From: Chryseobacterium jejuense
GTDB taxonomy: Bacteria > Bacteroidota > Bacteroidia > Flavobacteriales > Weeksellaceae
NCBI RefSeq assembly: GCF_900100075.1
Contig: NZ_FNEG01000004.1
Location: 372,001 to 436,000, forward strand
Reading direction: 5' to 3'
DNA: 64,000 bases
Part shown: positions 17,511 to 27,170 of the stretch, in pieces
Position numbering within the stretch: the stretch's first letter is position 1
How the letters are laid out: every line of letters starts with the position of its first letter
Made by a program: the position numbers and the translations under genes
Notes under the pieces: generated by a model
The model's input: only the letters and a program-made list of their open reading frames with translations
What the model was told of the DNA's origin: nothing
Databases searched by the model: none

Positions 17511-19738
17511 CCCACTCTTACTCCAAACGGGCTTCCTGGTGTGTAGGTAAGATCTGTAATAGGCTCTGCTTCTCCTTTCAATTGGGTTTCTGTGGCAAAC
17601 TGAGCTTCATTCCATTTTACATTGAACAGGTTATTGACCTGAATATTGGCTCCCCATTTCTGACGGTTATAAGACAGTACCAGATCATTAACGAAGTAAG
17701 CTTTCGTCTTGATGCTATTATCTTCTACTGCAGGTCTTTCTCCAAGATAACGGTATTGAATTCCTAAAGAAAATCCGTTCAGAAAATCCCAGTTTACAGA
17801 TCCTGTACTGGTAACTACCGGTGCTAATGGAATATAATCCTGCCCTTTTTCTTCTTCCATAAATCTTGCGTGAGAATAATTGATATCTGCATTCAGATAA
17901 AAGTTTTCCAACGGCTGAAAACGGATTCCCAAATCTGCTCCGAAACGTCTTGATTTTCCGGATGGTTCTACTACCGCGTCATCTCCTACATATACAAATT
18001 CCTGCTGCAGATCCATATACCAAACGGCAGGAGTAATAATCAATGATTTGAATGGGTGTAGTCTTACTCCGAAATCTGCTCCAATAGAATATGGAAGGGT
18101 ATTTTCGTTTTTATGGGTTACCACTACCCTCATATCATTGGAATGGAATCCCATCCCGGTTTTCAGGAACCACATTACATTATCGCTCTGAGCATAGGAA
18201 AAATTCAGTTTTGGACTTACTCTTGTTGCTTCTTTTGACTGCCCGGAAGGTAATTGTTCTGGATCCAGCAGGTTATGCATGTTAAAGATAAAGTGATCTA
18301 CTCTCACCGCTGGGTTAATAGTCCATTTCCCGGTTTTCCAAACCAGACCTGAATAGGCATGAAGATTGGTTTCTGTTCCGTTTACATCAGACAGCCTGTC
18401 GAGCAGCATATCTCTGTGATAAACGTGATTAAGCTGTAAGGTATTGATATCATCATTTCTTAGACCGATTCCTGAAATCCAGTTTAATGAGCTATTAGGA
18501 AGGGAAAAGCTTTTGGTATATTTTACTTCTGCACCATAGATATTTCTTCCGTCAGTCTGCTGAATTTCATCCCCGTGATCTTTATCTTTTAAGAAAAACG
18601 TAAAATCAGAGTACAGATTGAAATTATATTTTGAATAGAAAGCCATCGCATCAATCTGTTCAGAAGAAGAAATGATATGCTTAAAATTCATCTGAAGATT
18701 GGTTCTTGAAGTTTTTCCACCTTCAGTAGGATCTATACTTCCCCATCTGCCAATGATCCCCTCATCTACTGCACGCTCAGGAATCTGTCCGGAAGCATTC
18801 CATGAGGAATTGAATGTTGAGAATTGAATATTGAAATAATCGTTATCCGTAAGCCATTGGTTATACTTCCCGAAAATATTGACTCTGTTGAAGTTCTGTT
18901 TTACATCAAAAGGACCATCAGTATAATTATATTCAGCAGCGATATAAGCATTTTTTCTTCCCAGATCATCATGCAGAATATTGAACATTCCCAATACTCT
19001 TTTGGAGTTGAATGAACCGCCTTCAAGTTTAATCATACTATTTTTCAATCCGTTATAGGTTTGAAAATCGACATATCCTGCGGTATTAAAATCTCCACGG
19101 TCCATATAATAGGCTCCTTTTCCGAAATCAATATTGTTGACCGTTTCAGGAATCACAAAATGAAGATCGGAATATCCCTGTCCGTGGGCATGAGAAACAA
19201 TATTCACCGGCATTCCGTCTACATTTACGCTTACATCCGTTCCGTGATCGGCATCAAACCCTCTCAAGAAAAGTTGTTCAGCCTTTCCGCCTCCTGCATG
19301 CTGTGCAATGAATAATCCTGGTACTTTTCTCAACAAATCCTGTGCTGAATTAACAGGAAATTTATTCAGATCCACTTTAGTAATAGCAGATAAAAAAGAA
19401 CTGTGATTAATGGCTACTTCTGATATCTGGAAAGGTTTATGCTGTAAAAAAATGACTTTATTTTTATCATCCTCATTGGTAACCACCCGTTTTACCTCAT
19501 CGTATCCCTGGCGGCTGATGACCAATGTATCAGGAAGTGATTGAACAGGAATGGCAAAAGTACCGTCTGTTCCTGTATGTGTATGGCTGTTTCCGTGATT
19601 ATATTTTACCAATACATCCGCAATTGGAAATTTATCTTCTGCATCTTTAATTGACAACTGCTTTTCTATTTCCTGCGCCATCATTTTTCCACTGAATGCC
19701 ATGACCAGAAAAACGGCTGCTATTTTAGTTATTTTCAT
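17492..19738 (-). CDS. TonB-dependent receptor, possible nickel-complex importer
   Basis: Outer-membrane receptor of 748 residues with a signal peptide (residues 1-22, ending MMAQ), a carboxypeptidase-like regulatory domain (about 24-105), a plug (about 115-225; DLLRKVPGLFIAQHAGG, and SHAHGQGYSDLHF, rich in His) and a 22-strand-type barrel ending GVRVGVYYKF. No SusD partner follows, so a metal complex is likelier than a glycan. It is the last gene of the urease locus; import of a nickel complex is an inference from position. The frame extends to 19894 but that part is repeat DNA, so the ATG at 19738 is used. Confidence 0.85.
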   Translation of the reverse strand: MKITKIAAVFLVMAFSGKMMAQEIEKQLSIKDAEDKFPIADVLVKYNHGNSHTHTGTDGTFAIPVQSLPDTLVISRQGYDEVKRVVTNEDDKNKVIFLQHKPFQISEVAINHSSFLSAITKVDLNKFPVNSAQDLLRKVPGLFIAQHAGGGKAEQLFLRGFDADHGTDVSVNVDGMPVNIVSHAHGQGYSDLHFVIPETVNNIDFGKGAYYMDRGDFNTAGYVDFQTYNGLKNSMIKLEGGSFNSKRVLGMFNILHDDLGRKNAYIAAEYNYTDGPFDVKQNFNRVNIFGKYNQWLTDNDYFNIQFSTFNSSWNASGQIPERAVDEGIIGRWGSIDPTEGGKTSRTNLQMNFKHIISSSEQIDAMAFYSKYNFNLYSDFTFFLKDKDHGDEIQQTDGRNIYGAEVKYTKSFSLPNSSLNWISGIGLRNDDINTLQLNHVYHRDMLLDRLSDVNGTETNLHAYSGLVWKTGKWTINPAVRVDHFIFNMHNLLDPEQLPSGQSKEATRVSPKLNFSYAQSDNVMWFLKTGMGFHSNDMRVVVTHKNENTLPYSIGADFGVRLHPFKSLIITPAVWYMDLQQEFVYVGDDAVVEPSGKSRRFGADLGIRFQPLENFYLNADINYSHARFMEEEKGQDYIPLAPVVTSTGSVNWDFLNGFSLGIQYRYLGERPAVEDNSIKTKAYFVNDLVLSYNRQKWGANIQVNNLFNVKWNEAQFATETQLKGEAEPITDLTYTPGSPFGVRVGVYYKF

Positions 19739-19756
19739 TTTTGTTTTAATTAAATT

Positions 19757-19930
19757 AGATAAGAGATAATAGGCGAAGAGATGATAGATATTTTTATATC
19801 CAATGTCAATAGTCAATTTTGCTTCGCAAGTGAATGGTGAATTGTCCAGATGAATGAATAACAACCTTGAACATTTGTTCTCCCCCACCCTCAAACTCTA
19901 TAACTCTTAAGCCCTCGAGCTCTCAAACCC
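19757..19930. repeat. composite dispersed repeat, copy 1
   Basis: Contains GAGATAATAGGCGAAGAGATGATAGAT, CAATAGTCAATTTTGCTTCG with CAAGTGAAT, and an ACTCTATAACTCTTAAGC run. The same blocks in the same order recur at 20862-21020. The TTGC-TTC-GCAA core is a small hairpin. Confidence 0.75.
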
Positions 19931-19934
19931 AAGA

Positions 19935-20822
19935 CTATGCTTTAGCTTTAATAAATACTTTTTGAAGTAAAAGGGTGATCCATGTTCCTGCTACAAATGG
20001 AAAAGTAAATACACCTCCTACTGCATCCAGACAGTGATTATCAATTAAAAGATCATCAATAGCTATTGTTAAAAGAACAGCAATGAGTACCCATAAACCG
20101 TCTGTTTTTTTAACTCCTGAAAACACAATCGCTGAAAGCACTGCATTGAATCCAAATAATCCCATATGAATTTCTTTGATAGGTTCCCCATTGAATTGGG
20201 ATAATCCGGCACCAAGAATAGAGGCCACCAATCCGTATAAAGCAGCTATTGGTGAACTGATAAAAACAGCAACGAAGAAAATCATCCCTGAAATGACTCC
20301 ACCCTGGAAAATAACTTCACCAAAACCATTGGTACAGGTAAGGAAATCATCATATTTTGAAGGTACCACCTCAGCACTTAGCATTGCAGATGGCGGGATA
20401 TGAGTAAAATGGTGTAAAGCAAATACCAGCACCCATGTAATGATAATGAAAGGAAAAGTAAACACCGGAATTTTCTTTTGAATAAAGAAATGCTGAATAA
20501 CAGCAGCCAATGCTCCTCCTAAAATGATAAGCCCCCAAATCAATAAGGTTGTATCAAACAGGAAAGCTAATGCTACCCCTACCAACGCGGCGCTAAAACC
20601 ATATAATCCGGCATTGATTTCAGATGGATCATATTTAAGCTTCATGGCTGTAAAGGTTCCGGCTGCAGTTGAAAGTAAAACTGCTACTCCACACTGCCAG
20701 CTTCCCATAAAGATTCCTATCAGAAACAGAAGACCGGTCCATCTGTTTTCCTGAAGCATGATCTGTCCTATTCCTTTTAAAATATGGTCTAAAAAAGGCA
20801 GTTTTTTGAAAAATTCGTTCAT
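19935..20822 (-). CDS. urea transporter
   Basis: A 295-residue integral membrane protein of the urea channel (UT/SLC14) family, which lets urea pass down its gradient. The family's internal duplication is visible as INAGLYGFSAALVGVA (near residue 70) and HMGLFGFNAVLSAIVF (near 220), each followed by membrane helices. It lies in the urease locus, matching its role of bringing in substrate. The ATG at 20822 (MNEFFKKLPF) is preferred over 20876, since the extra part overlaps repeat DNA. Confidence 0.9.
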   Translation of the reverse strand: MNEFFKKLPFLDHILKGIGQIMLQENRWTGLLFLIGIFMGSWQCGVAVLLSTAAGTFTAMKLKYDPSEINAGLYGFSAALVGVALAFLFDTTLLIWGLIILGGALAAVIQHFFIQKKIPVFTFPFIIITWVLVFALHHFTHIPPSAMLSAEVVPSKYDDFLTCTNGFGEVIFQGGVISGMIFFVAVFISSPIAALYGLVASILGAGLSQFNGEPIKEIHMGLFGFNAVLSAIVFSGVKKTDGLWVLIAVLLTIAIDDLLIDNHCLDAVGGVFTFPFVAGTWITLLLQKVFIKAKA

Positions 20823-20861
20823 AGTTTTATTAATTGTATTAATGATTGGAAATAAAGACAT

Positions 20862-21020
20862 AAAGATGAGAGACAATAGACGAAGAGATGAGAGATGTTT
20901 TAGTTTTAAATTTCAATAGTCAATTTTGCTTCGCAAGTGAATCATCAGACAAAGGATGATAACTTTAAGCAGTCCCACTCTCAAACTCTCAGACACTCAA
21001 ACCCTCAAACTCCGCAACTT
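20862..21020. repeat. composite dispersed repeat, copy 2
   Basis: Repeats the blocks of 19757-19930: GAGACAATAGACGAAGAGATGAG near 20871, CAATAGTCAATTTTGCTTCG near 20911, and an ACTCTCAAACTCTCAGACACTC run near 20975. It fills the space between the urea channel and the nickel permease genes. Confidence 0.75.
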
Positions 21021-21021
21021 C

Positions 21022-21723
21022 TTACCATCCAAGAAAGACCATTCCAACTCCGCAAACTGTTACTACAGCTCCACTTACCACCCCCATGTATCTTTCCAGT
21101 TTTTCAGTATTGAATAATGTTGAATAGCCGTAACGTCCTAGAAGAACCATCCCAAGCATTGTTAAGACAGTCGTAACCGTAAATGAAGTTACCAGAACAG
21201 CAATTTCAGACATAGAATGTTTTACTCCTGAATAAAATAATAAAGGAATTAAAGGTTCACTTGGCCCCATTACGAAAATCATAAAAAGAACAAGTGGTGT
21301 TACTTTTATTCTAGTTTGAGGCATTACCACTTCACTATGATTATGTTCATACACATACACATCATCACCCATCACATCAAAATGTTTGTGAGGCTTATTT
21401 CTGATGGCCTGAATCAAACCATAGATTAAGTAAACTCCACCAAAGATCAGTAGTGCCCATCCTGAGAAATTTCCTCTGATATCCTGAAACCAGGAGATCT
21501 TATTCAGCTGCCAACCCAAAAATACTCCGATAAAGCCAAGGATGAGAGAACTCAGCACATGCCCAAGCCCACAAACGACTGTTAATATTGCGGTTTTCAT
21601 TCCGCTCCATTTTTTTGATTTTGAAATCACAATGAAGGGCAGATAATGATCCGGTCCTGAAGCCGTATGTATAAAACTTATTGAAACGGCACTTAAAAGT
21701 AATGCCCAAACTGTACTATCCAT
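21022..21723 (-). CDS. UreH-like nickel permease candidate
   Basis: A 233-residue membrane protein with about six helices, related to the UreH/NiCoT-type permeases. The first helix carries HTASGPDHYLPF (residues 19-30), which resembles the metal-binding H-x4-D-H signature of nickel transporters, and the fourth carries MGPSEPLIPL. A His-rich loop (KPHKHFDVMGDD, YEHNHSE) lies between. Position behind ureD supports nickel supply to urease; it could alternatively be called a TauE/SafE-like protein. Confidence 0.75.
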   Translation of the reverse strand: MDSTVWALLLSAVSISFIHTASGPDHYLPFIVISKSKKWSGMKTAILTVVCGLGHVLSSLILGFIGVFLGWQLNKISWFQDIRGNFSGWALLIFGGVYLIYGLIQAIRNKPHKHFDVMGDDVYVYEHNHSEVVMPQTRIKVTPLVLFMIFVMGPSEPLIPLLFYSGVKHSMSEIAVLVTSFTVTTVLTMLGMVLLGRYGYSTLFNTEKLERYMGVVSGAVVTVCGVGMVFLGW

Positions 21724-21744
21724 TTTCTATTTTTAATTCATTTT

Positions 21745-21880
21745 TAAGTTTTGGCTAAAGCCAATGGAAGGTTTCTTTTTATTTGCGCGGGCTAAAGCCC
21801 GCTTCTATTGAATATTACTCTCGCAGATTTTGTAGATTACGCTGATGATTGAGTATAAATTCTACAAGAAAACCTGCTTA
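21745..21880. repeat. GGCTAAAGCC palindromic element, copy 1
   Basis: GTTTTGGCTAAAGCCAATGG is followed by the palindrome GCGGGCTAAAGCCCGC and then by CTCTCGCAGATTTTGTAGAT. Related copies lie at 31031-31170 and 45082-45240. Confidence 0.8.
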
Positions 21881-21926
21881 ATCGGCTCAATCAGCAAGCT
21901 ACTGAAAGTGCTCGTCTCTTCCTTTT

Positions 21927-22715
21927 TTACTCCAGTGCCCAAAGAATCTCCTGAACATGTAGGAAAAAGTTGTACATCAATTCTCCGCCATGTCCTAAAG
22001 CTCTTACTACAAATCCATTATCTTCCATCGCCGAAACGCCAACTTCCATCTCTTCAATATGCTGGGCTGCTGCTTCAACAATCTCTTCAATCAATCCGTT
22101 TTTATCTACATTTTCTTTTGTACTGTAAAAGATCAACGTTCCCTGATGGGTATACTGCTCCAGATTACCAATACTGCTGATCGGGATCAGGTCAGGCTGG
22201 ATTACCACATTGTCCTTTACTACCAGTCTATTGTTGTGATAGATTTCCATAAGATTCTGAAAACGTCTCAGTTTGAAAACCTCTCCATAATGCTTTCTTC
22301 CGCAGGTAATGATCTCACTGATGATGATCTGGCTGTTTTTCCCGATATGAACATTTGCTTTACTTTTAAAGTTAGAGTCTTCATGCGGGACGATAGGGTG
22401 AGGAACGTAAGCAAAAGAGGTTTCATCCTCCATGGTTACATTCAGTTCCTGAACAGCCTTATCTTCCATATTGAAAAGCCTTTGATACGACTGCGACTGC
22501 AACTGGAGGGAAGATCCTTTTTCAAGGGCTACATCCAAATGATAATGGTCTCCGTCCAGAATTCCGGGAGAGGAGCTCATTACCATCTGATAGAGTTTCT
22601 TATCACTTTTTCTCTGCCCTACAGAAACTACTCTGAAAGGCAATGAAACGTAAAGATCCTTCACATATGATTCTCCGCCCTTAAATCCTGCAATAATTTT
22701 TAAACGACTGTCCAT
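21927..22715 (-). CDS. ureD: urease accessory protein UreD
   Basis: A 262-residue scaffold protein that, with UreF and UreG, forms the complex that inserts nickel into apo-urease. The family pattern SSSPGILDGDHYHLDVALEKGSS (about residues 47-69) and the AYVPHPIVPHEDSNF segment (about 105) are clear. Its ATG abuts the ureG stop at 22716, so the genes are translated together. Confidence 0.93.
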   Translation of the reverse strand: MDSRLKIIAGFKGGESYVKDLYVSLPFRVVSVGQRKSDKKLYQMVMSSSPGILDGDHYHLDVALEKGSSLQLQSQSYQRLFNMEDKAVQELNVTMEDETSFAYVPHPIVPHEDSNFKSKANVHIGKNSQIIISEIITCGRKHYGEVFKLRRFQNLMEIYHNNRLVVKDNVVIQPDLIPISSIGNLEQYTHQGTLIFYSTKENVDKNGLIEEIVEAAAQHIEEMEVGVSAMEDNGFVVRALGHGGELMYNFFLHVQEILWALE

Positions 22716-23354
22716 TTATCTTACTAAGTTCGGTTCTTCAATTTCTTCTAAAAGAGCGTATTTTTTAATCCATCCAATCACTTTATCCAAACCTTCATCT
22801 GTTTTAAGATTGGTGAAAACAAAAGGATTTCCTTTTCTCATTCTTCTTGCATCATTTTCCATTACTTCAAGGCTGGCTCCTACATAAGGGGCAAGGTCAA
22901 TTTTATTGATGATTAATAAGTCTGATCTTGTAATACCAGGGCCTCCTTTTCTAGGGATTTTTTCTCCTTCAGCAACGTCAATAATGAAAATGGTAACATC
23001 TGCAAGGTCCGGGCTGAAAGTAGCTGAAAGGTTATCACCTCCACTTTCAATAAGAACTAATTCAATTTCAGGAAAACGTGCTGCTAATTCATCTACCGCT
23101 TCCAAATTCATACTTGCATCTTCACGAATGGCCGTATGAGGGCAACCTCCTGTTTCTACTCCGATAATTCTGTCGTGAGGAAGAAGACTGTTTTTAGCCA
23201 TAAATTCAGCATCTTCTTTCGTATAAATATCATTGGTAATAACACCAAGATCATATTTCCCGAATAATTTTCTGCTTAAACGTTCTAATAATGCAGTTTT
23301 TCCTGATCCTACAGGGCCTGCTACTCCTACTTTTATATATTTTCTGTTTTCCAT
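22716..23354 (-). CDS. ureG: urease accessory GTPase UreG
   Basis: A 212-residue SIMIBI-class GTPase that powers nickel delivery to urease. Visible motifs: P-loop [12 protein letters not shown] (about residue 14), the metal-binding CPHTAIRED (Cys-Pro-His), [11 protein letters not shown] and the guanine-specificity NKID. The N-terminus lacks the His-rich extension of some UreG proteins, so nickel storage must lie elsewhere. A 140-bp gap holding degraded repeat DNA separates it from ureF. Confidence 0.97.
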   Translation of the reverse strand: MENRKYIKVGVAGPVGSGKTALLERLSRKLFGKYDLGVITNDIYTKEDAEFMAKNSLLPHDRIIGVETGGCPHTAIREDASMNLEAVDELAARFPEIELVLIESGGDNLSATFSPDLADVTIFIIDVAEGEKIPRKGGPGITRSDLLIINKIDLAPYVGASLEVMENDARRMRKGNPFVFTNLKTDEGLDKVIGWIKKYALLEEIEEPNLVR

Positions 23355-23494
23355 TTTGTTAAATTTTACTTTGTTTGATTTTTATTTTTTAACGCGGAGA
23401 GCGCTAAGGTTTTTTATTGATTGTGAAGGTTTTTTGTTCGCAAGGGCGTTACACTCAGCAAAGACATCTTCATTCGTTTAGGTTATTTACTTTC

Positions 23495-24193
23495 CTACGA
23501 CATATAAAGTCTTGAATACAATCTTTCGTGCTGCATACATCGAATGTCAAAGGCTGTATTACAAAGTCCTACCAGATCTCTGTCTAGTTCTATAGTTTCC
23601 CAAACTGTTTTTTCCATAACAGGATACAAAGAGAATAAGATGTCTTGTCCGTCAAGTTGTCCCAGTGGGACCAGCTTTACAGCATTGGTAATCATTCCGG
23701 CAACTGAGGTATAATAAAACCCTAATAATGCTTCGTACAAAGGGATTTTCATTAAATAAGCATACACTCCAAATACGATACAGTAATGAGAATTAGCTTC
23801 TTTATTCTGAATGGCCTTTTCAAATGCTTCCATCAACGGAAAACTTTCTCTTCTTTTGAAGATTTTAATAAGCCTTAATCCTAATTTCTGGCTGGCCTGG
23901 CGGATTTCTTTAGGACATTTTATGGCATTACACTCATTGTCAAGATTCAAAAGGGTCTGTAAATCTCCTTTTTCAGCTGCTTCATAAGCCAGTTTCGCAA
24001 ATGCTCCGTCATTGAATTTAAGGTTGTACTGAAGCATGTTCTGTACAAACTCTTTCGCCGTCTCTGCATTATGAACAATCCTTTCCTGTACATAAGTTTC
24101 AAGCCCGTTGGAATGGGTGTAACCACCAATAGGAAGCGTGGGATCTGCAAGGTGAAGCAACCCTGATAAAAAATTGATGTTCATATTATTCAT
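23495..24193 (-). CDS. ureF: urease accessory protein UreF
   Basis: A 232-residue all-helical protein, the GTPase-activating partner of UreG. The family start LHLADPTLPIGGYTHSNGLETYV (about residues 13-35) is unmistakable. It overlaps the ureE stop by 8 bp, so the pair is translationally coupled. A second Met (residue 4) could be the start. Confidence 0.93.
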   Translation of the reverse strand: MNNMNINFLSGLLHLADPTLPIGGYTHSNGLETYVQERIVHNAETAKEFVQNMLQYNLKFNDGAFAKLAYEAAEKGDLQTLLNLDNECNAIKCPKEIRQASQKLGLRLIKIFKRRESFPLMEAFEKAIQNKEANSHYCIVFGVYAYLMKIPLYEALLGFYYTSVAGMITNAVKLVPLGQLDGQDILFSLYPVMEKTVWETIELDRDLVGLCNTAFDIRCMQHERLYSRLYMS

Positions 24194-24695
24194 CTTTTGG
24201 AGCGGCCATTTTTAATATTTTAGTAAAAATCGTGGAACCAAGACTTCCATGTCCGTGAGGTTCTACATTGGATTTAAGGAGATTCAGCAGTTTTACGGAT
24301 TGTTTTTCCGGTTTAAAGCCACTTGCTTCCAACCATCTGAACATAGGCATTTCAAATGGAAGTAGTACTTTATCATCCTGAATAAAAAGGGGAATATGTT
24401 TGTTCCCGATTTCGTAGCATACTGTTCCCATTTCCAATAAAGATCCGGGAACCATTACGATCGCCTCTGTTTCAAGAACGTTGATTGCTATTACTTTTTC
24501 TGAATCCTCAAAAAGAATATCTCCTTCACGTAACCGTTGACCTTCTTTTAGAAATTTGATGGCAACATCTACTCCGTTTCTTGTTCTTTTGCGTTGGATT
24601 CTTTTTGTGGTTTCAAACCATTCCAGATCCAGATAATCTATGGTTTTCTTCGTAGGATTTTCGGTGAGATTGCCTATGGTTTGATTAATAATCAT
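24186..24695 (-). CDS. ureE: urease nickel chaperone UreE
   Basis: A 169-residue cytoplasmic nickel-binding chaperone. The N-terminal peptide-binding half carries RTRNGVDVAIKF and LREGDILFED; the C-terminal half holds the metal-binding His at NKHIPLFI. The tail has only HGHG, not the long His run of some UreE proteins. The frame extends to 24758, but the ATG at 24695 (MIINQTIGNL) gives the family length and overlaps the stop of the upstream barrel gene by 11 bp. Confidence 0.92.
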   Translation of the reverse strand: MIINQTIGNLTENPTKKTIDYLDLEWFETTKRIQRKRTRNGVDVAIKFLKEGQRLREGDILFEDSEKVIAINVLETEAIVMVPGSLLEMGTVCYEIGNKHIPLFIQDDKVLLPFEMPMFRWLEASGFKPEKQSVKLLNLLKSNVEPHGHGSLGSTIFTKILKMAAPKDE

Positions 24696-25335
24696 TTTTA
24701 GCTGTTTTTTTTCTGAAGTCAAAGTTTTTAGAAATGCCAACTCCGAATGTTGAACCACTGATTCCAGCTACATAGCTTTTCGTCCAACCCTCTTCTTTAG
24801 TTTTGGTCTGAAGCATTGAAAGTTCAGCAAACTTAAATTTCAAAGCCCAGCCTCCGCCTAGTAAAATTCCGATCAAAGGATACGCACGAAGACGAAATCC
24901 ATTAAAGTTCTGCATCGCATCAGCTGTTGTTGCCTGCTGCTGTCCCCAAACATAATGAGCATCAATCTGCCCGATCAGTACAAAGTATTTCCCAAGCATT
25001 AATGATGGACTATACCAAATTCCGGTTTCATTTTGTTTATACACAACATTATGATTCACCGAATTTTGAGAGTATGCATAATTAACCCCGATCAGGTCAT
25101 TATTATTGATAAAATATCCTACTCCCAATGGTGCACTGGAAACGGTACTGCTACTGTTTGTTGGAGTAGTAACCTTTGAGTAATCCAATGAACCATACAC
25201 CATAAGTTGCCCTTTTGGCCCATCTTCATCGCTCTTCAACCTGTGTCCGCCCAGAAACTGAGCGCTTACATTACCTGAAAGCAAAGACATTCCGGCTACA
25301 GCAAGAGAAAAAACTGTTTTATTTAAATATTTCAT
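24685..25335 (-). CDS. outer-membrane beta-barrel protein inside urease operon
   Basis: A 216-residue protein with a signal peptide (residues 1-25, ending VSAQ) and alternating strands closed by an aromatic C-terminus-proximal strand (GVGISKNFDF), as in small outer-membrane barrels. It lies between ureC and ureE, and its 3' end overlaps ureE. It has no known role in urease. It could be a porin for urea or nickel, but no motif shows this. The 5' flank holds a long hairpin at 25397-25433. Confidence 0.8.
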   Translation of the reverse strand: MKYLNKTVFSLAVAGMSLLSGNVSAQFLGGHRLKSDEDGPKGQLMVYGSLDYSKVTTPTNSSSTVSSAPLGVGYFINNNDLIGVNYAYSQNSVNHNVVYKQNETGIWYSPSLMLGKYFVLIGQIDAHYVWGQQQATTADAMQNFNGFRLRAYPLIGILLGGGWALKFKFAELSMLQTKTKEEGWTKSYVAGISGSTFGVGISKNFDFRKKTAKNDY

Positions 25336-25396
25336 TCTAAACGTAGTTCTATAATTGTTTTAAAATATTATCTGATCAATCTTTTTTTGTTGTTAC

Positions 25397-25433
25397 ATAA
25401 ACCTAACAGGTTTTTGAAACCTGTTAGGTTTAT
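25397..25433. repeat. 17-bp-stem hairpin, CCTAACAGG type
   Basis: ATAAACCTAACAGGTTT-TTG-AAACCTGTTAGGTTTAT is a perfect inverted repeat with a 3-base loop between ureC and the barrel gene. This CCTAACAGG hairpin belongs to a class common between genes of Bacteroidota. Here it may lower transcription of the distal accessory genes relative to ureABC. Confidence 0.9.
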
Positions 25434-25447
25434 TGGTAAGATTTATC

Positions 25448-27169
25448 TTAGAACAAGTAATACAACTGTGTTAAAGGAAGTTTTTCTGCCGGCTCACAAG
25501 TGATATATTCACCGTCTACCGTTACTTTATAGTTTTCAGGATTCACTTCAATTAAAGGAGTCTTATCATTATGGATAAGGTCTTTTTTAGAAATATTTCT
25601 ACAGTTTTTCACCGGAAGAATCATTTTTTCCAATCCATAAGAAGCGATAGTTCCGTTATCAATAGAAATTTGAGAAACAAAATTTGCACAAATACCGTAC
25701 TTAGCTTTTCCGTGAGCTCCAAACATATTTCTGTAGATAATGGGCTGTGGTGTTGGAATAGAAGCATTCGGATCTCCCATTTTAGCTGCAATAACAAATC
25801 CTCCTTTTACAATCATTTCAGGTTTTACTCCGAATAATGCTGGTTTCCAGATCACCAAATCTGCTAATTTCCCTTCTTCAAGAGATCCTACATATTCTGA
25901 AATACCGTGTGCAATTGCCGGATTGATGGTATATTTAGCTACATATCTTTTGGCACGATAGTTATCATTTCCGCTATCCTGATCTTCTGCTAAATCACCT
26001 CTTTGCTCCTTCATTTTGCTGGCTGTCTGCCAGGTTCTAGTAATAACTTCTCCCGGTCTTCCCATTGCCTGAGAGTCTGAACTCATGATACTGAAAACTC
26101 CCATATCATGAAGAATATCTTCTGCTGCAATAGTTTCAGGACGGATACGTGAATCTGCAAACGCTACATCTTCAGGAATATTTTTGCTCAAGTGGTGGCA
26201 AACCATCAGCATATCTAAGTGCTCATCGATTGTATTGATCGTGTAAGGACGTGTTGGGTTGGTAGAAGCCGGTAATACATTGGGATACATTGCTGCTTTG
26301 ATGATGTCCGGTGCGTGACCTCCACCTGCTCCTTCTGTGTGGAATGTGTGGATTACTCTTCCATTGATTGCTCTCATCGTATCTTCCAGGAATCCTCCTT
26401 CATTTAAGGTATCTGTGTGAATAGCCACCTGAACATCATATTTGTCTGCTACTTTTAGCGCGGCATCAATGGTTGCAGGGGTTGCTCCCCAATCTTCGTG
26501 AATTTTCACTCCTAATGCTCCCGCTTCAACTTGCTCTTCAATAGGCTCTTCTGCTGAACAGTTTCCTTTTCCGAAGAATCCTAAGTTCATTGGATATTCT
26601 TCTGCTGCTTCAAGCATTTTCTGCATATTGAATTTCCCTGGAGTTACCGTTGTTGCATTTGTTCCGTCATTAGGACCTGTCCCACCTCCAATCATGGTAG
26701 TAATTCCACTGTATAGAGAGGTTTCAATCTGTTGCGGGCAGATGTAGTGAATGTGGGTATCAATTCCGCCGGCAGTTACGATGTATCCTTTTCCACCGTG
26801 AACTTCAGTAGAAGCACCAATAATCATGTTAGGACTTACACCGTCCATTGTATCAGGATTTCCAGCTTTTCCGATTCCTACGATTTTACCGTCTTTAATC
26901 CCGATATCTCCTTTTACAATTCCCCAGTGATCGATGATTACTGCTCCTGTGATGCAAAGATCAAGAACTCCTTCATCTCTTTTGGCAGTAACGTTCTGGC
27001 CCATCCCATCACGTACGGTTTTTCCACCTCCGAAAACAGCTTCGTCTCCATAATGGGTGAAATCTTTCTCGATTTCAATAATGATTTCAGTGTCTCCCAG
27101 TCTGATTTTATCTCCGGCTGTAGGACCTAATATATTGGCATATTGTTTTCTGTCTACGTGTAAGCTCAT
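25448..27169 (-). CDS. ureC: urease subunit alpha UreC
   Basis: The 573-residue catalytic subunit, which hydrolyses urea to ammonia and carbamate with two nickel ions. All key residues are present: THIH (His 139, His 141), the carbamylated Lys 222 in VKIHEDWG, His 251, His 277, the flap MVCHHL with Cys 324 and His 325-326, and Asp 365 in SSDSQAMGR. Length and sequence match bacterial UreC. One base separates its start from the ureB stop. Confidence 0.99.
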   Translation of the reverse strand: MSLHVDRKQYANILGPTAGDKIRLGDTEIIIEIEKDFTHYGDEAVFGGGKTVRDGMGQNVTAKRDEGVLDLCITGAVIIDHWGIVKGDIGIKDGKIVGIGKAGNPDTMDGVSPNMIIGASTEVHGGKGYIVTAGGIDTHIHYICPQQIETSLYSGITTMIGGGTGPNDGTNATTVTPGKFNMQKMLEAAEEYPMNLGFFGKGNCSAEEPIEEQVEAGALGVKIHEDWGATPATIDAALKVADKYDVQVAIHTDTLNEGGFLEDTMRAINGRVIHTFHTEGAGGGHAPDIIKAAMYPNVLPASTNPTRPYTINTIDEHLDMLMVCHHLSKNIPEDVAFADSRIRPETIAAEDILHDMGVFSIMSSDSQAMGRPGEVITRTWQTASKMKEQRGDLAEDQDSGNDNYRAKRYVAKYTINPAIAHGISEYVGSLEEGKLADLVIWKPALFGVKPEMIVKGGFVIAAKMGDPNASIPTPQPIIYRNMFGAHGKAKYGICANFVSQISIDNGTIASYGLEKMILPVKNCRNISKKDLIHNDKTPLIEVNPENYKVTVDGEYITCEPAEKLPLTQLYYLF

Positions 27170-27170
27170 C

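Noticed and set aside
19739-19894. N-terminal extension of the TonB receptor
   Set aside because: It would put 52 residues before a perfect signal peptide and overlaps the composite repeat.
22059-22646. 195-codon plus-strand frame opposite ureD
   Set aside because: It is antisense to a well-supported gene and has no recognisable protein features.
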